Shown: positions 24,435 to 32,413 of the stretch, piece after piece
How positions within the stretch are numbered: the first letter of the stretch is position 1
How the letters are laid out: the number at the start of each line of letters is the position of its first letter
Assembly: GCF_006538165.1 (NCBI RefSeq)
Contig: NZ_BDLU01000012.1
Span: 1-34,504 of the forward strand
DNA from: Komagataeibacter diospyri
GTDB lineage: Bacteria; Pseudomonadota; Alphaproteobacteria; Acetobacterales; Acetobacteraceae
DNA: 34,504 bases
Direction of reading: 5' to 3'
Made by a program: the position numbers and the translations under genes
The notes under the pieces: generated by a model
What the model saw: only the letters and a program-made list of their open reading frames with translations
The model's database searches: none
What the model was told of the DNA's origin: nothing

Positions 24435-25245
24435 TCGTGCATTTGGGGTGATCCGGGCCCTTCTGCCCGTGCTGCTGTGGCCGGTCATGGCCACAGCAGC
24501 GCCCCGGCAGGTGGTGATCGGTGTTTATCCCAGCTATCCGCCGCTCGACATGCGAGACCCGGAGACGGGGCAACTGGAAGGCTTTGATATTGACCTTGCC
24601 ACCGCGCTTGCCCGGCAGAATGGCTGGGCGCTGACGTTTCATGAAATCAGTTTTGAAGAACTGCTGCCTGCCGTCCAGACCGGGCGGGTGGACCTGTTCT
24701 TCAATGGCATGATCGACAATGCGGTGCGGCGGGAATCCGTGGACTTCGTGGATTACCTGCGTGAAGGATCGCGTTTTCTCGTGCCGACGCGCGATGCGGC
24801 GATTTTCCGCACCCAGCGCGACCTGTGCGGCAAATACGTCGCGGCCAACAGGACCACCAGCCAGCCCGCGCAGATCCAGCAATGGAGCGCGGAAAACTGC
24901 AGCGGGAACGACATCAGGTTCTATCCCGCGGAAAATGACTCCGACGCCATGATCCAGCTTTATGAAGGGCGGGTGCAGGCGATGATGGTTGACAGCATTG
25001 TCACCCAATATGTGACGCGACGTGAAAAGGGACGGATTACGGCAATGGAAGGGCTGATTTTCCCACAGAAATTCGGAATTGGGCTCCATAAGGGCAGCAC
25101 GGAACTGGCGGAACAGATCCGCAGCGGCCTGCGTGAACTTGTCCTGAATGGAAATTACAAAGAACTTCTTGATAAATGGGGTTTGTCGCAGGAAAATGGC
25201 CTTGACGAAGAATTACGGCAGTCGCCCGTACCTGTCAGTCAGTGA
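24421..25245 (+). CDS. Third amino-acid-type ABC substrate-binding protein
   Basis: The 274-residue SBP_bac_3 protein starts at TTG 24421 with AGGA about 8 bases upstream and overlaps the CE4 gene by 14 bases. A signal peptide (RALLPVLLWPVMATA) is visible, then VVIGVYPSYPPLDMRDPETG, LEGFDIDLATALAR and VDLFFNGMIDN. The conserved Cys pair of the locus (DLCG, WSAENC) is present. Near the end, LLDKWGLSQE is typical of the family. With the other two it makes three binding proteins for one permease/ATPase pair, suggesting several related ligands. Confidence 0.86.
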   Translation: MRYRDRAFGVIRALLPVLLWPVMATAAPRQVVIGVYPSYPPLDMRDPETGQLEGFDIDLATALARQNGWALTFHEISFEELLPAVQTGRVDLFFNGMIDNAVRRESVDFVDYLREGSRFLVPTRDAAIFRTQRDLCGKYVAANRTTSQPAQIQQWSAENCSGNDIRFYPAENDSDAMIQLYEGRVQAMMVDSIVTQYVTRREKGRITAMEGLIFPQKFGIGLHKGSTELAEQIRSGLRELVLNGNYKELLDKWGLSQENGLDEELRQSPVPVSQ

Positions 25246-25287
25246 TGGATACGTGCGCACAGCCTGCTATCAGATGGACCAGCCGGT

Positions 25288-25920
25288 TTGACCACGCCAC
25301 CCCGCTCATCAAGAAATCATAAAGAGTCCGAAGTTCTGGATGCAGCTGAACTGCTGTTCCAGACACAGGGCTATGAATCAACCAAGATCGAAGCCATTGC
25401 CGTGGAAGCGTCTGTTGCTTCGGCTACGGTCTATAACTATTTTGAAACAAAGAATAATATTTTCCTCAGTATTATTCTTCGGCATCTGGAAGCCGCCCTT
25501 CCCGAACGCCGCCGGTTCATGCGTGCGCTGCCGGACGATCCGGTGGCGGGCATCATCGCGTTCGAAAACATGCTGGCCGAGCAGGCGCTACGCTTCCTTG
25601 GCCGGGATTCATGGAAAATCATCCTGACCGCCAAACTGCTCGATGACCAGTCTGCCGCTTACCGCACGGCGCGCAGGCTGGATACCCTGATCTACAAGCA
25701 GTACATCCGCATACTGACCCGGTATCGCAATATGGGGCGTATCGGGGACGATGTGGATATTGCCCTGCTGGCTTCGCTGCTGATTGATGTTGGCAATGCC
25801 GTGCTGGCGCGGATCGTGGTTTCGGCCCATACGGTGGCGGAAGGCATGAAGCTGTGGGGTGACCCGAGTGTGCGCATGGTCTTGCGTGGCCTGATCGTTG
25901 AGCCGGAAAAACCTGTCTAG
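25288..25920 (+). CDS. TetR-family transcriptional regulator
   Basis: The 210-residue product has the TetR N-terminal helix-turn-helix: VLDAAELLFQTQGYESTKIEAIA, then ASVATVYNYFETK-like residues (here ASATVYNYFETKNNIF). The C-terminal ligand domain is not recognisable. The start is TTG 25288 with only a weak ribosome site; the frame upstream contains no ATG or GTG before the previous gene's stop. It is the last gene of the rightward arm, 42 bases after the third binding protein, and probably senses the imported compound or a product to control the divergent region, where a 15-bp palindrome is a candidate site. Confidence 0.85.
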   Translation: MTTPPRSSRNHKESEVLDAAELLFQTQGYESTKIEAIAVEASVASATVYNYFETKNNIFLSIILRHLEAALPERRRFMRALPDDPVAGIIAFENMLAEQALRFLGRDSWKIILTAKLLDDQSAAYRTARRLDTLIYKQYIRILTRYRNMGRIGDDVDIALLASLLIDVGNAVLARIVVSAHTVAEGMKLWGDPSVRMVLRGLIVEPEKPV

Positions 25921-25946
25921 ATCCGTCGTATATGAAGGGCGGCATG

Positions 25947-25958
25947 TGGCACGTGCCA
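25947..25958. repeat. Perfect 12-bp palindrome TGGCACGTGCCA
   Basis: The palindrome lies 27 bases after the TetR gene stop. It may be a protein-binding site or part of a terminator structure; no copy was noticed in the divergent control region. Confidence 0.35.
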
Positions 25959-25996
25959 TAGGTATTGCGTGATGACATTCACTGACGGGCGGAGTC

Positions 25997-26032
25997 CGCG
26001 TTGGGAGAACGGGCCCCGTTACCTGCAACGCG
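25997..26032. terminator. Nested hairpin between convergent genes
   Basis: An outer stem CGCGTT/AACGCG encloses an inner perfect stem AACGGG-C-CCCGTT. It lies between the rightward TetR gene and the leftward flavoenzyme gene, where a shared terminator is expected. No T-tract follows on either side. Confidence 0.45.
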
Positions 26033-26090
26033 CCACGTTTGTAAACGCGGCCATTGCTGTCCTGTCTGCCCCGTCCGTGTGTGATTTGAT

Positions 26091-27272
26091 TTAACCTAAG
26101 GCCTTTCGGCCCGCATGCAGCAGGACACTGTCCCCCTGCGGGGTATGAACCCGGCCGCACAATACGTTGCGGTAATGCCGTTCCAGTGGCTGATGCCGGC
26201 TCAGGCCGGGATTGCCGATTGCAGCCAGGGCCTTTTCCACGACGGTAATGGCATTTTCCGTTGTAATATATTTGGTCAGGTCAGCATTTACGCCATCGAA
26301 AATCCCTTCCCGGTCCTGTCCAACGGCACGGTCCACAAGCGCACTGTTCGTCAGCAGAAGGGCATCGATTTCCCCGACCAGTGACTGGAAACGGGGCAGG
26401 GTAGACAGGGGGCGGCCCAGATTGGCGGGCACGCGGTCATGAAGATATCCAGTGAACCACGCCCGCGCGGCCTTCGCAATGCCATTATATAACGCACCGA
26501 CCGTCACTGCATGCCAGACGCCAAGTCGTGCTGCGTAATCGGGCATATAAGCTGGGTCCGTCAGACCTGCGAGATGATCTTCCGGCAACGCCACATTATC
26601 AAACACGACGGTATGGCTACCGGTGGCCCGCATGCCGATATGGTCCCAGCTTTTTTCAATTTTTACGCCGGGCAGGTGCATCGGTACGAGCACCCAGCCA
26701 ACACGCGGATTATCCTCATCTGTTCTGGCCCATACCAGTGCCCAGGTCAGCGCGTATGATCCTGTTGAAAAAATCTTGGCACCGGAAAGGCGATAGACGC
26801 CGTTTTTCCTGACCACGGTGGTTGCGGGCAGGCCGCCGCGTGCGGGTGTGCCCAGTTCCGGTTCGACCCGCAGGCCGTTCATCAGGGCGCCTTTTTGCTC
26901 AATGGACCTGAAGAGTGTCGAACGGAGGGGGTCTTGCCATAACGGTGACAGGGCGAACGACACCGTGTGCAGGTAATGCATGGCAAGGATCAGTGCAGTG
27001 GAAGGGTCAGCCTGTGCAATACGATCTGTAATATGCACGATTTCCTGCAGGCCTGCGCCATCCCCGCCATATGCGGTGGGAATGGCGCAGGCAAGAAGAC
27101 CAGCCTTTCGCAGGTCTGCCAGGTTCTGGAGTGGTAGATTCCCGCTTTTATCATATTGCGCCGCCCTTTTTGCAAAACGCGCGGCCAGCCTGTCCATTAC
27201 TGGCGCTGTAACAAACGCGGGTGGGACAGTATGCGCCGTGGCAGGAGCGGATGATTTTAAACGTGTCTTCAT
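26091..27272 (-). CDS. Acyl-CoA dehydrogenase-fold flavoenzyme, SfnB/DszC-like
   Basis: The 393-residue product has the acyl-CoA dehydrogenase fold: an N-terminal helical domain with FGGDGAGLQE-type residues (AYGGDGAGLQEI), a middle beta domain (SGAKIFSTGSYALTWALVWARTD), GMRATGSHTVVFDNVALP, and a C-terminal helical domain with LERHYRNVLCGRVHTPQGD. That RHYRN motif is typical of the monooxygenase branch (DszC, SfnB, amine N-hydroxylases) that uses reduced FMN/FAD from a separate reductase, rather than of true acyl-CoA dehydrogenases. No reductase gene is in the window. It may oxidise an amine or sulfur compound linked to the neighbouring importers; the substrate is unknown. Confidence 0.83.
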   Translation of the reverse strand: MKTRLKSSAPATAHTVPPAFVTAPVMDRLAARFAKRAAQYDKSGNLPLQNLADLRKAGLLACAIPTAYGGDGAGLQEIVHITDRIAQADPSTALILAMHYLHTVSFALSPLWQDPLRSTLFRSIEQKGALMNGLRVEPELGTPARGGLPATTVVRKNGVYRLSGAKIFSTGSYALTWALVWARTDEDNPRVGWVLVPMHLPGVKIEKSWDHIGMRATGSHTVVFDNVALPEDHLAGLTDPAYMPDYAARLGVWHAVTVGALYNGIAKAARAWFTGYLHDRVPANLGRPLSTLPRFQSLVGEIDALLLTNSALVDRAVGQDREGIFDGVNADLTKYITTENAITVVEKALAAIGNPGLSRHQPLERHYRNVLCGRVHTPQGDSVLLHAGRKALG

Positions 27273-27782
27273 GTCCGGTATTCTCTCCCGCGATTATGGA
27301 TATTTCTGCATGGGCCAAGAGGATCTGCACTAAGCGACCACCATGAAGGAAGGCGGCTATCTGCTTTCGTAAGATATCATGAATACTTTAACCCGCGCCT
27401 GCATAGACAGAAAACATATATATATCGGAAAAGGCAGGTGGCATGCTGCGATAGCAGGCATGGAACGGATGACTGCTTGCGTTTCAGAAAGTGTTCTGGC
27501 CCATGAAGTCGGGGCAAAAGCACAATTGTTCCATCATCGGCCTGAACTGAGCGGATCCCTGTATGCACCACGCACCACGGTTTTCGTGGGATGGTTTTGC
27601 GCGCTGTACCGTCAATATTTTCTCTCCGTTACCATGTCGCCTTGTAGATAAGTTATACGTTTCAGGTACGGTTCTGGTCATCATTGTCTGATCCGGATGC
27701 ATGGCTTGTACAGATGAGTGCCCCTGGTGCATGGTGTTTTTCTGAACTGGTTGTTTCAAGAAGACTCTTGTTATATTTTAAA
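27273..27782. other. Non-coding gap of about 510 bases
   Basis: The region lies upstream of the flavoenzyme and downstream of the fusion transporter. A short inverted repeat CAGAA-AGTG-TTCTG is at 27485-27498, and an AT-alternating stretch (ATATATAT) near 27417 may be part of a promoter. The frame at 27379-27651 (90 codons) has no motif or ribosome site and is not supported. Confidence 0.4.
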
Positions 27783-27805
27783 TAACCTTGTTCATGAACA
27801 GGTTA
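27783..27805 (-). terminator. Hairpin just after the fusion transporter gene
   Basis: TAACCTTGTTCATGAACAGGTTA forms a stem of TAACC/GGTTA plus GTTCATGAAC with one bulged base. It begins 2 bases past the leftward stop codon and is followed, read leftward, by an AT-rich stretch (ATTTAAAAT). Confidence 0.5.
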
Positions 27806-27807
27806 AT

Positions 27808-29373
27808 CTATCTGCGGGGGGCGGTATCATTGGCGGACGCCATCTGCCGGTCTGCCCATGAAAAGCGTCGTTCAACCCGTTTCTGGATAAAAAGAAAGAA
27901 AAAGACCATCGCCAGATAATAGACCAGGGCAACGGCATAATATTCAGTAAATTCAAAAGTGCGGGCAACCTGCACCTGCGTTACGGCCAGAAGTTCCTGT
28001 AATGAAATGACCGACGCAAGGGATGTTGTCTTGATCAGGTTAATGAATTCGTTGATTGTAGGCGGCAGCGCAATTCTGAGTGCCTGCGGGAAAATAACGT
28101 GGAAATAAACCTGCCGGCGGTTCATGCCCAGCGCGTCTGCCGCGTGTTCCTGCCCTTTGTCCACGGCGCTCAGGGCCGCGCGGTTGATTTCAACCTGATA
28201 GGCGGATTCATTGATCGACAGCGCCAGCCAGGTGGCAAGGAAGGGAGTAAACCATTCCTCACGAAAAATCGGCAGGAACTGCGGCAGGGCATTCCATATG
28301 AACAGAAGTTGCAGCAGGGTCGGCGCGCCCCGGAAGACCGATACATAAATACGCAATATCTGCCTGGTAATGGAATTGGAACCGTTAAGGGCAATGGCCA
28401 TGGGAATGGCGATCAGGATGGCTACCAGATGGGATAGCATGGCTATGCTGAGTGTAATGCATGCGCCCTTTATGAAGGTACCGGACCGTAACGCGGCAAA
28501 GAACGTATCCCAGCGGAACGCAGGTGGCTGAGCATTCTGCGCAAAGGCGGTTTTGCCATTATCGCTTATAGCCCATTTTTTCTTTATGGCCGTGATGGTG
28601 CCATCTGCCTGTAGCGCCGCCATGGCGGTGGCGAGTTTTTCGCGGTCAGCGGCGTTCTGGCGGATATAGATCCCAAAGTGGCGGTATTCCGGATAATCCG
28701 GTGTCAGGATGATGTTGACTTTGCCATGCAACTGCTTCTGCCGGTAATAAAGTTCCACATCCTGGCTGGCGAAAGCGAAGACGCGTCCGATCAGGAGTTG
28801 CTGCACCACCTGGTCTTCCGTCGGATACTGCTGGATGATGATGGGGGGCCGCCCGGCGGCGATCAGTCGTTCGTTCTCGCGTTCGATACGGACGGCGTAA
28901 CTTGTGCCGGTCTGGATCGCGACCGTTTTGCCCGACAGGTCAGCCATGGATGAAATGGCGGTCGTGCCTGCCCGCGCCACGATGGCAAGCGCCGTATCGA
29001 AATAGGAAACGGCATCGAAATTCTTCTCGCGTTCCGGCAGCTTGATGATACCGCTTATGACCATGCCGCAGCGCTGGGCCGCCAGGCTGGGAAACAGGCC
29101 GACAAAATCCATTGGTGTCACGACCAGACGGGCATGCCAGTAACGGGCCAGTGCCTGTGCCAGGTCAATATCCACCCCCGACGTGGTCGATGCATCCGCG
29201 CCTGCAACGAATATCATGGGCGGCAGAGTGGGGTTGACGCATATTGTCAGTGTATCGTCATGCATGAACCCTGGCTGGTCGGTAGCCCTGGCGCCGGATG
29301 GCGAAAGGGTAAACAGGCCCAGCATGACAGGCAGGCAGTGCAGGAAGAATGTACGCAGGCGGGAGAACGTCAT
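27808..29373 (-). CDS. Fused binding protein and permease of a polar amino acid ABC importer
   Basis: The product is about 521 residues from ATG 29373; GTG 29379 is an alternative, with GGAG at 29384-29387. It joins a signal peptide, an SBP_bac_3 domain (about residues 35-275; GVDIDLAQALARYW, MVISGIIKLPERE, QTGTSYAV) and a HisM-type permease (about 295-505; YVSVFRGAPTLLQLLFIW, then the EAA loop HAADALGMNRRQVYFHVIFPQALR). Such fusions tether the binding domain to the channel. The Cys pair of the other three binding proteins is absent, so this is a separate lineage. No ATPase is adjacent. The gene follows a LysR gene by about 50 bases on the same strand. Confidence 0.88.
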   Translation of the reverse strand: MTFSRLRTFFLHCLPVMLGLFTLSPSGARATDQPGFMHDDTLTICVNPTLPPMIFVAGADASTTSGVDIDLAQALARYWHARLVVTPMDFVGLFPSLAAQRCGMVISGIIKLPEREKNFDAVSYFDTALAIVARAGTTAISSMADLSGKTVAIQTGTSYAVRIERENERLIAAGRPPIIIQQYPTEDQVVQQLLIGRVFAFASQDVELYYRQKQLHGKVNIILTPDYPEYRHFGIYIRQNAADREKLATAMAALQADGTITAIKKKWAISDNGKTAFAQNAQPPAFRWDTFFAALRSGTFIKGACITLSIAMLSHLVAILIAIPMAIALNGSNSITRQILRIYVSVFRGAPTLLQLLFIWNALPQFLPIFREEWFTPFLATWLALSINESAYQVEINRAALSAVDKGQEHAADALGMNRRQVYFHVIFPQALRIALPPTINEFINLIKTTSLASVISLQELLAVTQVQVARTFEFTEYYAVALVYYLAMVFFFLFIQKRVERRFSWADRQMASANDTAPRR

Positions 29374-29424
29374 GGTCACGTGGCTCCCGCCGGGACAGTC
29401 ATGCGGACAGGGTACATCGCGATG

Positions 29425-30405
29425 TCAGCATTCATTTTCGAGTATGGAGCGAAAGGTCTCGACCATCAGGTTCGTTTCAGGGACGGAGCGGTCCAGGAAA
29501 TGAAAGGTGGTGGTCAGGTGCAGGTCATCAAACCGGATCTGTCGCAGCGTCCCGGCGGCAACCAGTGGTCGGGCGAATGGTTCGGGCAGGAAGCCGATAT
29601 AATTTCCCGTCCGGATCAGCAGTACGCGCGCGTCCACATTTTCCGCCGCGGCTGAAAAGGTCATGCGCGTGCGAATTCTGTCCCAACCGGGCGAACTGGC
29701 GACATCTGACACTTCTATCATCTGTTGCGCGGCCAGGACATCCAGCGTTATGTCGGTTTCCGCCAGGGTGAACAGGGGATGGCGCGCCCCGCAATACAGG
29801 TTCAGGCGTTCGGTAAACAGAACCGTGTTCCTGTCATGCGGGCTGGCATGGGGATAGAGGGCGATACCTGCTGCAGCCTGTCCGTTCAGTATCGCGCATT
29901 CCACCTCCCGGGTTGAAGCGGACCGCACATCCATGAAAACTCCCCTGTGGCGGGTCGTAAAGGTTTCGATGGCGCGCACGATGGCCGTTTCGCCATGAAC
30001 CTGCGTATTGTCGGTGACATACAGGCAGAAACGTCCGGTCAGTACGCCACGGATTGCATTGATGCGCTGCTGGAACGCATTGATGCTGGCCTGCAACTGT
30101 TCCATGGCGTCCAGCACCAACCGGCCCTGCGCCGTCAGTGCGAAGCCGTCACGGCCACGCTGGCACAGCCTGACATTCAGGCGGTGTTCCAGAGCGGAGA
30201 TATCGACACTGATCGAGGACTTGCTTTTGCCCAGGGCAATTTCCGCAGCGGCGAATCCCCCGCGCTGGGCCACCGTGCGGAATACACGCAGCATCCGCAG
30301 GTCCACTTCAGCAATCTGGCCCTGAAAGCTGCCAGCCCGCCGGGTATGTCGGGAACGGTGCAATGTAGCAGACCTGATGGATGTGGCTGGCGAGGAACGC
30401 GTCAT
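29425..30405 (-). CDS. LysR-family transcriptional regulator
   Basis: The product is 326 residues from ATG 30405, which has AAGGAAA about 10 bases upstream; the longer frame to 30675 lacks any family similarity. The N-terminal helix-turn-helix is clear (LRMLRVFRTVAQRGGFAAAEIALGKSKSSISVDISALEHRLNVRL is the region; key residues Ala, Leu and Ser in the recognition helix), followed by the effector domain. The first about 35 residues are an unusual Ser/Arg-rich extension before the DNA-binding domain. The gene is upstream of, and probably co-transcribed with, the fused importer, which it likely controls in response to the imported amino-acid-like ligand. Confidence 0.85.
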   Translation of the reverse strand: MTRSSPATSIRSATLHRSRHTRRAGSFQGQIAEVDLRMLRVFRTVAQRGGFAAAEIALGKSKSSISVDISALEHRLNVRLCQRGRDGFALTAQGRLVLDAMEQLQASINAFQQRINAIRGVLTGRFCLYVTDNTQVHGETAIVRAIETFTTRHRGVFMDVRSASTREVECAILNGQAAAGIALYPHASPHDRNTVLFTERLNLYCGARHPLFTLAETDITLDVLAAQQMIEVSDVASSPGWDRIRTRMTFSAAAENVDARVLLIRTGNYIGFLPEPFARPLVAAGTLRQIRFDDLHLTTTFHFLDRSVPETNLMVETFRSILENEC

Positions 30406-30705
30406 GTGCAGCAGTTTCCTTCGTGGCCAATATGACACAGGCAGACAGGGGTACCTTATCGTTATCAATAAGCAACAAAAATATGGATGGAAATGGAAAA
30501 TCTTTCCTTCCGTCATCATGATGCCCGGGGAGGGAAGCATGGAGACCGTTCCACCATGTTTCTTCCGGCCCGCTGTGGCAGCGCGTGTCAGGCAGCGGCA
30601 GCCCGGTCGGGCGTGGCCGGCTTCCATCGTGCGCGGTCCTGGGGTACAGCAGGCGGGCATTTCCTGTCGGGACATGGTTCATGGGTGGTGAAAGGATAAG
30701 GTCAT
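30406..30705. other. Divergent promoter region between LysR and two-helix protein genes
   Basis: No gene is supported in these 300 bases. The region should contain the promoters of the leftward LysR gene and the rightward small membrane protein gene. The AT-richer part at about 30455-30510 is the likeliest LysR promoter zone. Confidence 0.4.
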
Positions 30706-30936
30706 ATGATGGAACAGAAACTCCGGCAGATTAACGGGGACCGGACACTGCTGATGAACGCGGGCGCATTCGTGTGCGTCGTTGCGATGCTGGGGATCGC
30801 GAACCTGATCTGCCGTTTCGTGCTGCATACGGATGTGGTGTTCCTCATGCCATGGCTGGTGGCGGCCACGGGGCTGTATTTTTTTCTGCCGGCACTCATG
30901 CTCTGGCTCATTACGGGGCGTCCGTCCGGTTCCTGA
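30706..30936 (+). CDS. Small two-helix membrane protein of unknown function
   Basis: The 76-residue product has two hydrophobic segments, about residues 17-38 (MNAGAFVCVVAMLGIANLIC) and 46-70 (VFLMPWLVAATGLYFFLPAL). The N-terminus MMEQKLRQINGDR is charged, which suggests a cytoplasmic start, a hairpin and a cytoplasmic end. An AGGATAAGG site precedes ATG 30706. It resembles the 2TM-domain type of short proteins but no family is recognised with certainty. It lies 69 bases upstream of the Hsp70-like gene and could be in the same transcript. Confidence 0.6.
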   Translation: MMEQKLRQINGDRTLLMNAGAFVCVVAMLGIANLICRFVLHTDVVFLMPWLVAATGLYFFLPALMLWLITGRPSGS

Positions 30937-31005
30937 TCGGGGCAGGGCCCGCAAAACATGACCCGGTGGATGGACATGCGGCAGACACATGCCTATTGAG
31001 GCGGT

Positions 31006-32292
31006 ATGTCTTCGATCGGATCCAACCGGAGCGTGCGGCTCGGTATAGATTTCGGTACGACCAACACCGTCGTGGTCGTGCTGGATGAGCAGGGGCGGCC
31101 CACTCCTGCGCGTTTTTCCTTTCCCCATCATCCTCCTTCCGCAACATGCCGGTCACTGCTGTGCCTGTGGCGTGAGGAAGGGATGCCAGGACGGTCATCC
31201 CTGCAGGAGGCAATCGGGGCAGCGGCTATTGACGCCTATCTGGAAGATCCGGCCGACAGTCGGCTGATCATGTCCATGAAGTCCTATCTGGCACAGGCAT
31301 CCTTCCGCCAGACCCGGCTCATGGGGCAGGTCATGACGCTGGAAATGCTGATCTCAAGCTTCCTGACATGTCTCATGCGCACGATTGGCATTGACCCCGC
31401 CGATGTCACCGCAACAGTTGGCCGTCCCGTGCATTTCGCGGGTGAACGGCCCGATGATGCGTTTGGTGAACAGCGCCTGCGTGACAGCTTCCGTGCGGCG
31501 GGCTTCCAGCATGTTGACGTGGCGCTGGAGCCCGAAGCCGCTGGCTGGCATTTTGCCCGTCGGCTGGATGCCCCCGCTACCGTGCTGGTGGGCGATTTTG
31601 GCGGCGGCACCAGTGACTTTTCCATCCTGCGCTTTGACCCGGCCAACCTGCGTGGCGCCACCCCCCTGGGCTATGCCGGTGTTGGCATCGCGGGGGACCA
31701 GTTCGATTACCGTATCATTGACAACGTCATTGCGCCGGAACTCGGCCGTCATGCCACCTATCGTGTCATGGGCGGGCAGCCGCTGCCGGTGCCGGCCGAA
31801 TGGTATGCAAGCCTTGGGCGGTGGCACCGGCTGGCGCTGATGCGCACCCCCCGGACGCTACGCAATATCGCGGATGTGGCCCGCACTGCGTCCGAACCCG
31901 ACAGGCTCCATGCCCTGATGAACATCATTGATGAACAGCAGGGGCAGGCGCTGTACCGCGCGGTGGGGGCGGCAAAGCGGGAACTGTCCACCACGGACCG
32001 CACGGTGCTGCGCTACGACCACCGTGACGTGCATATAAACCGCGAAATCACGCGTGCTGAATTCGAGGGCTGGATCGCGCCCGACCTGAAGCAGTTCGAT
32101 GATGCGGTGGGGCTGGCGCTGGAACGCGCGGCGTTGCCTGCCACGGCCATCGACCGCGTCTTCCTGACGGGGGGCACGTCGTTCGTGCCTGCCGTGCGTG
32201 ACCTGTTCAACCGGCGTTTCGGTGCGGAGCGCGTGGATATGGGTAATGAATTCGTCTCGGTTGCGGAGGGGCTGGCCCTGATGAATGCCTGA
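31006..32292 (+). CDS. Short Hsp70-family protein, YegD-like
   Basis: The 428-residue product is of the actin/Hsp70 ATPase fold: phosphate 1 loop GIDFGTTNT at residues 13-21, phosphate 2 GDFGGGTSDF at 196-205, and the adenosine motif TGGTSFVPAV near 388. It ends right after the ATPase domain, so the peptide-binding and lid domains of DnaK are missing. E. coli YegD has this architecture at about 450 residues. Such proteins probably act as ATP-dependent chaperone-like factors with unknown clients. A TGAGG site lies about 5 bases before ATG 31006. Confidence 0.9.
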   Translation: MSSIGSNRSVRLGIDFGTTNTVVVVLDEQGRPTPARFSFPHHPPSATCRSLLCLWREEGMPGRSSLQEAIGAAAIDAYLEDPADSRLIMSMKSYLAQASFRQTRLMGQVMTLEMLISSFLTCLMRTIGIDPADVTATVGRPVHFAGERPDDAFGEQRLRDSFRAAGFQHVDVALEPEAAGWHFARRLDAPATVLVGDFGGGTSDFSILRFDPANLRGATPLGYAGVGIAGDQFDYRIIDNVIAPELGRHATYRVMGGQPLPVPAEWYASLGRWHRLALMRTPRTLRNIADVARTASEPDRLHALMNIIDEQQGQALYRAVGAAKRELSTTDRTVLRYDHRDVHINREITRAEFEGWIAPDLKQFDDAVGLALERAALPATAIDRVFLTGGTSFVPAVRDLFNRRFGAERVDMGNEFVSVAEGLALMNA

Positions 32293-32413
32293 TGGCAGCC
32301 GCCAGTCACGTGTTCCCGTCATTGTGTGTGTTTACAATGGTTTCGGTCCTCATTTATTGTTATCAAACAGAAACAAACAGGACCGCGCGTGGCGGTAGTG
32401 GAGTGGAATCGAC

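Noticed and set aside
10301..30405. Genomic island or transposon carrying the catabolic locus
   Set aside because: No integrase, transposase, tRNA-adjacent repeat or obvious composition break was found at the edges. Ancient transfer remains possible but is not visible.
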